A stretch of DNA of 7,665 bases from Clostridia bacterium (GTDB taxonomy: Bacteria > Bacillota > Clostridia > Oscillospirales > Acutalibacteraceae), in NCBI GenBank assembly GCA_017538005.1, contig JAFYJR010000130.1, forward strand, positions 1-7,665, in the 5' to 3' direction. Positions 1 to 5,615 of this stretch are shown here, piece after piece (the stretch's first letter is position 1; each line of letters starts with the position of its first letter). A program made the translations under genes and the position numbers. The notes beneath the pieces were generated by a model. It saw only the letters and a list, made by a program, of their open reading frames with translations. It was not told the origin of the DNA and ran no database searches.

Positions 1-632
1 AGGGATCCGCCTGTGCCGGGATGCTCGGCAAGAATCTTGCGGCCGACCTCTGTCGTGTCAGACGGTGAAGGCGTTACGGATGCGCCGTATACCTTCATAA
101 CTTCACGGCGGAACGGCTTCTGCTCATAGCTTACTTTAACCATATAGACTTTACAGTCGAGGTCGAAGTATGAACATGCCATTGAAAGAGCGGTGCCCCA
201 CTGGCCTGCGCCTGTTTCAGTCGTTACGCCTTTGAGACCCTGTTTCTTTGCATAGTAGGCCTGGGCGATGGCTGAGTTGAGTTTATGGCTTCCTGATGTG
301 TTGTTACCCTCGAACTTGTAGTAAATCTTTGCGGGTGTCTGAAGTTTTTCCTCGAGGCAGTATGCGCGGACGAGGGGTGAGGGACGATACATTTTATAGA
401 AATCCAGGATTTCCTGAGGAATCGGATATTCGCGTGTATCGTTGTCGAGTTCCTGCTTGATGAGCTCGTCACAGAAGACGCCTGCAAGCTCTTCTGCCGT
501 CATGGGCTCATGAGTGGCGGGATTGAGAAGCGGAGCCGGCTTTTCTTTCATGTCGGCACGGACGTTGTACCAGTATTTAGGCATCTCCGATTCTTCAAGG
601 TAGATCTTGTACGGTATTTTTGTCTTATCCAT
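1..632 (-). CDS. trpB: TrpB2-type tryptophan synthase beta subunit (5' part, runs off window)
   Basis: Pyridoxal-phosphate enzyme that condenses indole with serine to make tryptophan in the cytosol. About 210 N-terminal residues are visible and the C-terminal half lies beyond the left edge. Family features seen: RPSPLVRA (residues 83-90), IYYKFEG (103-109), the PLP-lysine motif GSHKLNSA with K117 as the Schiff-base lysine, TETGAGQWGTALS, and VSYEQKPFRREVM. The long N-terminal extension before the substrate loop and the SYEQKP segment fit the TrpB2 (TrpB-like) subgroup rather than classical TrpB1; this assignment is from memory of the family. The ATG at 632 has AAAGGAG at 646-640 with a 7-nt spacer. 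No trpA or other trp gene is visible, as expected for a stand-alone trpB2, but the downstream side is cut off. The leader indicates control by tryptophan attenuation. Confidence 0.93.
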   Translation of the reverse strand, partial: MDKTKIPYKIYLEESEMPKYWYNVRADMKEKPAPLLNPATHEPMTAEELAGVFCDELIKQELDNDTREYPIPQEILDFYKMYRPSPLVRAYCLEEKLQTPAKIYYKFEGNNTSGSHKLNSAIAQAYYAKKQGLKGVTTETGAGQWGTALSMACSYFDLDCKVYMVKVSYEQKPFRREVMKVYGASVTPSPSDTTEVGRKILAEHPGTGGS

Positions 633-647
633 GGTTTTTCTCCTTTC

Positions 648-684
648 AAAAAATATAAGGGCCCCGTCCTTATGGACGAGGCCC
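648..684 (-). terminator. Intrinsic terminator in the trpB2 leader
   Basis: On the minus strand GGGCCTCGTCC (684-674), loop ATAA, GGACGGGGCCC (669-659) forms an 11-bp stem with a single G-U pair, followed by the T-rich tail TTATATTTTTT (658-648). It ends one base before the trpB2 ribosome binding site, so it acts as the regulated stop of the attenuator rather than a gene-end terminator. Confidence 0.92.
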
Positions 685-757
685 GATTTACCATGTCGGT
701 TCAGCGGCTCACTTTTCCATTTCGGACGCAACAAAACGACGGCACCACCAAGAGCCG
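659..757 (-). promoter_or_regulatory. trp attenuator: mutually exclusive RNA pairings
   Basis: Read on the minus strand, CGGCTC (757-752), just before the tandem Trp codons, pairs perfectly with GAGCCG (710-705), which overlaps the leader stop codon; this is the 1:2 stem. The same second segment, GTGAGCC (712-706), can instead pair with GGCCTCGT (683-676) using two G-U pairs and one bulged C; this is a candidate 2:3 antiterminator that occupies the 5' arm of the terminator. A ribosome stalled at 750-745 would cover segment 1 and free segment 2, so the terminator would not form. With tryptophan plentiful the ribosome reaches the stop codon, masks segment 2 and lets the terminator form. Pairings were found by eye; energies were not computed, and the antiterminator is the weakest element. 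Confidence 0.7.
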
Positions 758-798
758 TTAGCAAAACCGAAGAATCGATTGTTTGCAAGATTCGTCAT
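709..798 (-). CDS. trpL: Candidate trp leader peptide, 29 aa with tandem Trp codons
   Basis: Short ORF in the 5' leader of trpB2, too small for ordinary gene finding. It starts with ATG at 798, preceded by AAAGGA (812-807) with an 8-nt spacer, and ends with TGA at 711-709. The peptide begins MTNLANNRFFGF and contains NGSWWCRR, with W17 and W18 encoded by TGGTGG at 750-745. Tandem Trp codons in a 29-codon reading frame placed between a promoter and an intrinsic terminator upstream of a tryptophan biosynthesis gene are the hallmark of ribosome-mediated attenuation. The peptide itself needs no function beyond being translated; slow decoding of the Trp codons is the sensor. Identification rests on this architecture, not on homology. 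Confidence 0.85.
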   Translation of the reverse strand: MTNLANNRFFGFANGSWWCRRFVASEMEK

Positions 799-829
799 AG
801 TTGCAATCCTTTCCGCTGAAATTACAAAC

Positions 830-858
830 ACTTTAACACTTTAAAACGGTTTTGTCAA
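830..858 (-). promoter_or_regulatory. Promoter for the trpL-trpB2 leader transcript
   Basis: A perfect -35 box TTGACA (858-853), a 17-nt spacer and a -10-like TAAAGT (835-830) on the minus strand. The predicted start near 823 leaves about 25 nt before the leader-peptide ATG, enough for its ribosome binding site. Confidence 0.75.
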
Positions 859-863
859 CTGTC

Positions 864-892
864 TTTTTTATCCGGGGGAAATGTGTTATTAT
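864..892 (+). promoter_or_regulatory. Extended -10 promoter for the DUF218 membrane gene
   Basis: TGTTATTAT at 884-892 is an extended -10 (TGn plus TATTAT). The -35 position at 864-869 is only a T run, so recognition would depend on the TG motif. It sits back to back with the trpB2 leader promoter; the gene's ribosome binding site follows about 20 nt downstream. Confidence 0.5.
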
Positions 893-924
893 CAGTTTGT
901 ATTCTTCTTTAAGGAGTGAATTGT

Positions 925-2349
925 TTGAGCACAGCAGTGAAAAAGTTGCTGATGGTTTTTCTTGTTCTGCTTCTGGTTTCGTCCGTCTGTATTCTGATAC
1001 ACGGAAACTATATCACTTTCCGCTATAAGGTGACCGATCCGGACTTTAAGGCTGAAGATATAAAGGTTACCTTTGAGCAGGAGGGTATTGTGAAAGTACG
1101 CGATGTCAGCCTGAAAAACGGCGTCGCGAAAATTGAAATTGAAAAGATCGCGACGGGCGGGACAAAAGCTGACATCGCTCTGTCTGATGCGATACATATT
1201 GAACAGATAAACACGGACGGTCTTCTGATGTATAGTCCCGGCCGTCTTGTGTTCCCGTGCTGGCAGCTGATACTTTTCGCGGGCTTTGCTTTCTGTCTCG
1301 CCGCGGCGATTATCTTCTTTCTTGAGTACAGGAAGATGTCGGCTGCGGAACTGTTCTCATATATCCCTGTTTACCTTCTCGGTCTTGTGATTTTCTTTTC
1401 GGTTCTGGCAGCCGGAACGGGAATTCTTTCGATTCTGCTCCTTGCGGATCCTGCTTCGTTTTCGCTTTCGAATCTCTTGGTCTGGGCACAGTCAATAATG
1501 GTTTATTTCACCATATTGACCGCCCCGATAATTGTGGCGTTTGCTGTAGCTCTCTGTATCAGCAATGTGGAACTTATCAGAAAAGAGGGTTTCAAGAAGG
1601 TCAATCTTCTCGGAATAGTTCTGGCTTTTCTTATGATTGTCGGACTTGCGTTCGGATTCATTGTGTTCAGGCTTATGAATTCCACGAGAGCATCAGGTAT
1701 AGATATTGCTTTTGTAAACAGTTATTACGCGGTATTCTCTTTCTTTGTATCGCTTCTCATCGCTGTATTTGTAATCTTCTTCAGAGTCTCAAGGCATACA
1801 CCGTCTTATGATAAGGATTACATAGTAATACTCGGTTGCCGCGTAAAGGCGGACGGCACACTTTACCCGCTGGTCCGCGGCAGGGTGGACCGCGCCATAG
1901 CTTTCGCGAAGGCGCAGCAGGAGGCCGGCGGACCGGCTCCGCTCTTTGTGCCGTCCGGCGGCAAAGGCGTCAACGAGCCCGTCTCTGAGGGCGAGGCCAT
2001 GGCGAACTATCTTGTTGCTCAGGGCATTCCGAAGGAACGCGTTGCCCCGGAGACCGAGAGTAAAAACACAAAGGAGAATATGCGTTTTTCAAAGAAAATC
2101 GCCGATGAAATCCATCCCGGCGGAAAAGGTATCTTCTCCACGACAAACTACCATGTTTTCCGAAGCGGCATTATCGCGAAGAAAGAGGGCATAGAACTCG
2201 ACGGAATAGGCGCGAAGACAAAATGGTACTTCTGGCCCAACGCGCTTATCCGCGAATTTATCGGACTGCTCGTCGACGACATCCGTGAGGTGGTTCTGTT
2301 TACGGTTCTTATCATTGCTGTTTCGGTTCTGACTACAATTCTTTTGTGA
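925..2349 (+). CDS. Seven-helix membrane protein with C-terminal DUF218 (YdcF/ElyC/SanA) domain
   Basis: About 474 aa. The RBS AAGGAG (911-916) overlaps a GTG at 916 and lies 8 nt before TTG at 925, so TTG is the better start. Numbering from the GTG: one N-terminal membrane segment (about 9-29), an exported beta-rich region of about 80 residues (31-110), five membrane segments (about 113-137, 146-176, 187-216, 229-252, 265-290), the DUF218 domain (about 300-440) and a last membrane segment (455-477). DUF218 hallmarks seen: ILGCRVKADGTLYPLVRGR (305-323), PSGGKG, SEGEAMANYL with GIPKERV, the ESKNTKEN segment, and STTNYHVFRSG (408-418). Relatives such as E. coli ElyC and SanA affect envelope integrity and lipid-carrier or peptidoglycan metabolism; the reaction here is unknown. 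It has its own promoter and is separated from the next gene by a hairpin. Confidence 0.88.
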   Translation: MSTAVKKLLMVFLVLLLVSSVCILIHGNYITFRYKVTDPDFKAEDIKVTFEQEGIVKVRDVSLKNGVAKIEIEKIATGGTKADIALSDAIHIEQINTDGLLMYSPGRLVFPCWQLILFAGFAFCLAAAIIFFLEYRKMSAAELFSYIPVYLLGLVIFFSVLAAGTGILSILLLADPASFSLSNLLVWAQSIMVYFTILTAPIIVAFAVALCISNVELIRKEGFKKVNLLGIVLAFLMIVGLAFGFIVFRLMNSTRASGIDIAFVNSYYAVFSFFVSLLIAVFVIFFRVSRHTPSYDKDYIVILGCRVKADGTLYPLVRGRVDRAIAFAKAQQEAGGPAPLFVPSGGKGVNEPVSEGEAMANYLVAQGIPKERVAPETESKNTKENMRFSKKIADEIHPGGKGIFSTTNYHVFRSGIIAKKEGIELDGIGAKTKWYFWPNALIREFIGLLVDDIREVVLFTVLIIAVSVLTTILL

Positions 2350-2391
2350 TTTTTTCAAAAAATTTAAAAATTTCAATAAAACTTCAATCTT

Positions 2392-2425
2392 CCTCCCGTA
2401 TCATGTGGACAACAGATACGGGAGG
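2392..2425 (+). promoter_or_regulatory. 11-bp hairpin that buries the RBS of the next gene (possible terminator)
   Basis: CCTCCCGTATC (2392-2402) and GATACGGGAGG (2415-2425) are exact reverse complements around a 12-nt loop. The GGGAGG at 2420-2425 is the only ribosome binding site for the ATG at 2433 (7-nt spacer), so the closed stem would hide it. A modest T tract (TTTTCTT, 2426-2432) follows, so the same hairpin could end transcription from the DUF218 gene. Both roles may apply. The upstream stretch from 2350 to 2385 is nearly all A and T, with no promoter good enough to call. Confidence 0.7.
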
Positions 2426-2432
2426 TTTTCTT

Positions 2433-3104
2433 ATGAAATACCGACATGAGATGAAACACGAGATTTCCTACGGAGACATGCTGGTGTTGCGTCAGAGGCT
2501 CTCTGCGGTGGCAAAAAGCGATCCGCACGCCAAAGACGGCAAATACCTCATCCGGAGCCTTTACTTCGATAACGCGGCTGACAAGGCGCTTAAAGAGAAG
2601 CAGGACGGCGTAAATGTCCGTGAGAAGTTTCGTATCAGATATTACAACGATGATTTAACCTTCATCCGGCTCGAGAAAAAGAGCAAAATGAACAGCCTCG
2701 GCAATAAGCAGAGCGCGCCTCTCACTAAGGAACAGGCTCAGATGATTGTCGACGGCGACTATGGCTGGATGGCGAAGTCAAAAGAACCCCTTATACTTGA
2801 GTTTTATACCAAAATAAAATCAGAAGGACTTCGCCCCAAGACCATAGTCGACTACACAAGAGAACCGTTTGTCTTCGGTCCGGGCAATGTAAGAGTGACG
2901 CTGGACTACGACATACGCACGGGACTTTCAAGTACCGATTTCCTGAACCCGAATTGTGTGACGATGCCGGCAGGCGAGAATTCCATAATACTTGAAGTGA
3001 AATGGGACGAGTACCTGCCGGACATCATCCGGGACGCAGTACAGATCAGAGGCTGCAGGACAGGAGCGTTTTCAAAATATGCGACATGCAGAATGTATGA
3101 CTGA
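2433..3104 (+). CDS. VTC-domain (polyphosphate polymerase-like, CYTH/TTM fold) protein
   Basis: A 223-aa cytoplasmic protein with no signal peptide or membrane segment. It matches the VTC domain, the catalytic fold of yeast Vtc4 that makes polyphosphate from ATP inside a basic tunnel. Charged positions typical of the fold are visible: EMKHE (E6, K8), IRSLYFDN (R41), KFRIRYYN (R67, R69), RLEKKSK (E81, K83), RPKTIVDYTREPF (R134, K136, R143), RVTLDYD (R154), LEVKWDEYLP (E188, K190) and SKY (K215). E188 would correspond to the metal-binding Glu of Vtc4. The ATG at 2433 is chosen for GGGAGG and because the homology begins there; in-frame upstream starts at 2346 and 2403 lack an RBS. There is no SPX domain, unlike eukaryotic VTC. 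Polymerase activity is inferred from fold only; bacterial members are largely uncharacterised. It is probably co-expressed with the next gene, 14 nt away. Confidence 0.88.
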   Translation: MKYRHEMKHEISYGDMLVLRQRLSAVAKSDPHAKDGKYLIRSLYFDNAADKALKEKQDGVNVREKFRIRYYNDDLTFIRLEKKSKMNSLGNKQSAPLTKEQAQMIVDGDYGWMAKSKEPLILEFYTKIKSEGLRPKTIVDYTREPFVFGPGNVRVTLDYDIRTGLSSTDFLNPNCVTMPAGENSIILEVKWDEYLPDIIRDAVQIRGCRTGAFSKYATCRMYD

Positions 3105-3118
3105 AAGGAGACAGTATT

Positions 3119-3781
3119 ATGACATTCAATGATATCTTCAAATCAAGTTTCTTAAGCAGTGTGACAAGCGTGAGTGTGCTCGATATGGCAATATCTTTGG
3201 GACTTGCCTTCGTACTCGGTCTTTTCATATACCTCATCTATAAAAAATCCTATCAGGGAGTAATGTACTCCTCGAGTTTCGGCACAACGCTTGTTGCGCT
3301 GACCATGATAACAAACCTTGTTATCCTCGCGATTACATCGAACGTAATCCTGTCCCTCGGCATGGTCGGTGCCCTTTCAATCGTCCGTTTCAGAACGGCC
3401 ATCAAAGAACCCCTCGACATTGCTTTCCTTTTCTGGGCGATTGCCGCGGGCATCGTACTTGCCGCGGGAATGATCCCTCTGGCCATTATCGGCAGCGGCA
3501 TCATAGGCGGAGTAATCTTACTCTTCGTAAACAAGAAACAACATTTCACACCGTATATCGTTGTTCTCTCATGCGAGAACTCGGAATCTGAAAAAGGCGC
3601 TCTCGACTATCTTCAGAGCAAGGTAAAAAGATGCGTTGTAAAGAGCAAGACGGCCACAAAGGGCCTCAACGAGTTAAACCTTGAAGTCAGACTCGAAGAC
3701 GAGAATACGGACTTCATAAACGACCTGGGCGATATGCCCGGCATAAACAGCGCGGTACTCGTAAGCTACAGCGGCGAGTAA
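3119..3781 (+). CDS. DUF4956 membrane protein
   Basis: A 220-aa protein with about four membrane segments (22-41, 54-80, 101-118, 119-137) and a soluble C-terminal domain (about 141-220). The family signature GMVGALSIVRFRTAIKEPLD (81-100) lies between helices two and three; its glycine-rich helix and arginine pair recall the MgtC fold, though that link is loose. The C-terminal part (YIVVLSCEN to NSAVLVSYSGE) alternates strands and helices like a small ferredoxin-type regulatory domain. The RBS AAAGGAG (3104-3110) begins on the last base of the preceding gene's stop codon, so the two are almost certainly co-transcribed. DUF4956 genes are commonly found beside VTC-domain genes in Clostridia; from this the protein is a candidate membrane partner for the polymerase-like enzyme. 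Its biochemical function is unknown. Confidence 0.88.
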   Translation: MTFNDIFKSSFLSSVTSVSVLDMAISLGLAFVLGLFIYLIYKKSYQGVMYSSSFGTTLVALTMITNLVILAITSNVILSLGMVGALSIVRFRTAIKEPLDIAFLFWAIAAGIVLAAGMIPLAIIGSGIIGGVILLFVNKKQHFTPYIVVLSCENSESEKGALDYLQSKVKRCVVKSKTATKGLNELNLEVRLEDENTDFINDLGDMPGINSAVLVSYSGE

Positions 3782-3806
3782 ATGGGATAAGAAAGGAAGT
3801 GCAAAA

Positions 3807-5111
3807 ATGAAAAGAAAGATAATCGCAATACTGATTGCATTGATAATGGTAATTTCCCTCGCGGCATGCGGTACGGGGAACACGAGCTCCGTGACATCGT
3901 CGGATACGGGGTATTCGAGCGGAACAAAAACAACGACAAACGCACAGACAACCTCTACTGCTCTTGATACAAGCGCAGAGTTCACCGACAGGGATCTTGA
4001 GCAGGTCGCTGATACATCGGATGCCACAAGTTATACTCTGGAAGACGGCAAAGATATCACAATAACCGAAGAGGGCGTATATGTTGTCTCCGGCAGCGCG
4101 AAGAACGCGACAATCATCGTTGACGCTGATGACGCGGCAAAGGTTCAGATAGTTTTAAGCGATGTAACCATAACCAACGACAGCGCACCCGCAATCTATG
4201 TCAGGAGCGCAGACAAGGTCTTCGTTACAACGACAGGCGACAACAAACTCACTGTTTCAGGCGACTTTGAAAGTGATGATGAGACAAATCTTGACGCAGT
4301 CATCTTCTCAAAGGATGATCTGACACTCAACGGCACAGGAACACTCACAATCTCTTCAACAGACAATGGTGTGTCCTGCAAGGATGATCTTAAAATCACC
4401 GGCGGTACAATAAACATCACATGTACGGCGGATGCTCTTGAAGCCAATGACTCGATTGCAATAGCAGACGGCAGCATTACCATAAAGACCAACAAGGACG
4501 GCCTTCACGCAGAGTATGACGAGGATGATTCCGTAGGATATATCTACATTGCAGGCGGTATTCTCAACATCACATCTGATGACGACGGCATCCACGCAAC
4601 AACAGTAGTTAAGATTGACGGCGGTACGATAAACATCAGTGCTCATGAAGGCATTGAAGGTACCTGCATCCAGATAAATGACGGTACCATTGAAATAGAC
4701 GCGTCTGACGACGGTATCAACGCGGGACAGAAGTCAAAGCAGATAAGCATAGGCGTCGAAATAAACGGCGGCGACATCACTATCGACATGGGTCAGGGCG
4801 ACACGGACGCTATTGACTCAAACGGAGATCTCACTCTCGCGGGCGGAACACTCACAATTAACGCCCAGTCACCGTTTGACTACGACGGACAGCTCACCTT
4901 CACGGGCACCAAACTCATAGTTAACGGCACGGAGACAACAAGCGTGCAGAACCAAGTGATGGGAGGTGGTGCCGCCGGTATGGGCGGCAAAGGGAGTATG
5001 AATCCGGGCGGACCTGATGCCGTAACCGGAGCTACTCAGGGAAGCGATCCCTCACAGGGCGGACAGGAGCCGCCGAGCGGTGACCGGGGAGGTCCCGGCA
5101 AAAGAGGATAA
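3807..5111 (+). CDS. Cthe_2159-like carbohydrate-binding beta-helix lipoprotein
   Basis: A 434-aa exported lipoprotein. The signal peptide (KRK then a hydrophobic stretch) ends in a lipobox LAAC with C21 as the lipidated residue. A Ser/Thr-rich linker (22-56) leads to a right-handed beta-helix-type domain (about 57-375) built from repeats of the form GGTINI followed by an Asp-rich turn such as DDDGIHA (258-264) or DDGINA (301-306). Such turns bind calcium in the family prototype Cthe_2159 of Clostridium thermocellum, a pectin/polygalacturonate-binding protein. The last 50 residues are Gly/Pro/Gln-rich with GGP repeats. The RBS AAAGGAAG lies before the ATG, 25 nt after the DUF4956 stop, so it is probably the third gene of that operon. 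It likely sits on the outer face of the membrane, bound to glycan or cell-wall polymer. The actual ligand is not readable from sequence. Confidence 0.88.
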   Translation: MKRKIIAILIALIMVISLAACGTGNTSSVTSSDTGYSSGTKTTTNAQTTSTALDTSAEFTDRDLEQVADTSDATSYTLEDGKDITITEEGVYVVSGSAKNATIIVDADDAAKVQIVLSDVTITNDSAPAIYVRSADKVFVTTTGDNKLTVSGDFESDDETNLDAVIFSKDDLTLNGTGTLTISSTDNGVSCKDDLKITGGTINITCTADALEANDSIAIADGSITIKTNKDGLHAEYDEDDSVGYIYIAGGILNITSDDDGIHATTVVKIDGGTINISAHEGIEGTCIQINDGTIEIDASDDGINAGQKSKQISIGVEINGGDITIDMGQGDTDAIDSNGDLTLAGGTLTINAQSPFDYDGQLTFTGTKLIVNGTETTSVQNQVMGGGAAGMGGKGSMNPGGPDAVTGATQGSDPSQGGQEPPSGDRGGPGKRG

Positions 5112-5120
5112 AATGATAAG

Positions 5121-5148
5121 GACAGCCACAGGAAATCCTGTGGCTGTC
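5121..5148 (+). terminator. Hairpin terminator closing the VTC-DUF4956-lipoprotein cluster
   Basis: GACAGCCACAGG (5121-5132), loop AAAT, CCTGTGGCTGTC (5137-5148): a perfect 12-bp stem starting 9 nt after the lipoprotein stop codon. The downstream T tract is weak (GCCTTAATTAT), but position and stem strength support termination. Confidence 0.8.
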
Positions 5149-5159
5149 GCCTTAATTAT

Positions 5160-5177
5160 AGTTAGCGTATGCTAACT
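5160..5177. promoter_or_regulatory. 18-bp palindrome, candidate DtxR-family operator
   Basis: AGTTAGC (5160-5166), spacer GTAT, GCTAACT (5171-5177). The TTAG-type half-sites resemble the TTAGGTTAG-type half-sites of DtxR/IdeR iron boxes but with different spacing. It lies 17 bp upstream of the -35 box of the DtxR-family gene that follows. No T tract follows and the arms are short, so a protein-binding site is more likely than a terminator. Binding by the neighbouring regulator is inferred. Confidence 0.55.
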
Positions 5178-5194
5178 TGTCAAGGGGCGGTTTC

Positions 5195-5223
5195 TTGATT
5201 TTTTAAAATATTTATAGTATAAT
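5195..5223 (+). promoter_or_regulatory. Promoter for the DtxR-like gene and uvrA
   Basis: TTGATT (5195-5200), a 17-nt spacer and a perfect TATAAT (5218-5223). The start is expected near 5230, giving a very short leader before the AAAGGAGG ribosome binding site at 5233-5240. Confidence 0.8.
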
Positions 5224-5246
5224 TCGGGGAGCAAAGGAGGCTAACC

Positions 5247-5615
5247 ATGGCGCTTCAGGAATCAGGGGAGATGTATCTTGAAACGATACTGATACTCTCA
5301 AAGGAAAAGAATACGGTAAGGGCTGTCGATGTAGCGGAATTCATGGGCTTTTCAAAGCCCTCGGTGAGCCGCGCACTCGGTAAGCTCCGTGAGGATAAAT
5401 ACATAATTACGGATAAGGACGGCTACATTGCTTTTACTGAAAAGGGAAGGAAGATAGCCGAGAGCGTGTATGAAAAACACGTTGTAATCACGGATCTGCT
5501 GAAGAACCTCGGAGTCGATGACAAAACTGCTGAGACAGATGCCTGCCGCATAGAACATGTCATCAGCGAGACCACCTTTGAAGCAATGATGAAACACGCG
5601 GAGAAGTTTAAATAA
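5247..5615 (+). CDS. DtxR/MntR-family metal-dependent transcriptional regulator
   Basis: A 122-aa protein with an N-terminal winged helix-turn-helix (about 8-65; recognition helix near SKPSVSRALGKL, 36-47) and a helical dimerisation and metal-binding domain (66-122). It lacks the C-terminal SH3-like domain of DtxR/IdeR and so has MntR-like length. The metal ligands look DtxR-like, however: by alignment from memory M9, C100, E103 and H104 (in DACRIEHVIS) match DtxR M10, C102, E105 and H106, whereas MntR has Asp in the first position. H78 matches ancillary-site H79, but the other two ancillary ligands appear replaced (T82, E96). Iron(II) sensing is therefore more likely than manganese. The ATG at 5247 has a near-perfect RBS with a 6-nt spacer. 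Its stop overlaps the uvrA start, and a palindrome upstream may be its autoregulatory operator. Confidence 0.9.
   Translation: MALQESGEMYLETILILSKEKNTVRAVDVAEFMGFSKPSVSRALGKLREDKYIITDKDGYIAFTEKGRKIAESVYEKHVVITDLLKNLGVDDKTAETDACRIEHVISETTFEAMMKHAEKFK

Noticed and set aside
737..751. T-box riboswitch, because the leader contains GGTGGTGCCG, similar to the T-box core
   Set aside because: The consensus A and following CGCG are missing, the base after TGG does not suit a tRNA-Trp with a G discriminator, and only about 70 nt lie between the promoter and this motif, too few for a usual Stem I. A translated leader with its own RBS explains the TGGTGG better.
510..819. Plus-strand reading frames opposite the trpB2 start and leader
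   Set aside because: They have no RBS, run antisense to a well-supported enzyme gene, and cross the terminator and leader peptide; they are frame shadows.
916..924. GTG at 916 as the start of the DUF218 gene
   Set aside because: It overlaps the AAGGAG ribosome binding site itself, while TTG at 925 is spaced correctly.
2346..2432. N-terminal extension of the VTC protein from an upstream GTG (2346) or ATG (2403)
   Set aside because: Neither has an RBS, the extension crosses the hairpin, its residues do not fit the family, and ATG 2433 has GGGAGG at the right distance.
4380..4870. Repeated GGTINI-coding DNA as a tandem repeat or recombination element
   Set aside because: The repeats are protein-level beta-helix rungs; the DNA varies from copy to copy and has no fixed period.
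5160..5177. Short inverted repeat as an attachment site or an insertion-sequence end
   Set aside because: There is no transposase or integrase and no matching second copy in the window; an operator next to a regulator gene is simpler.
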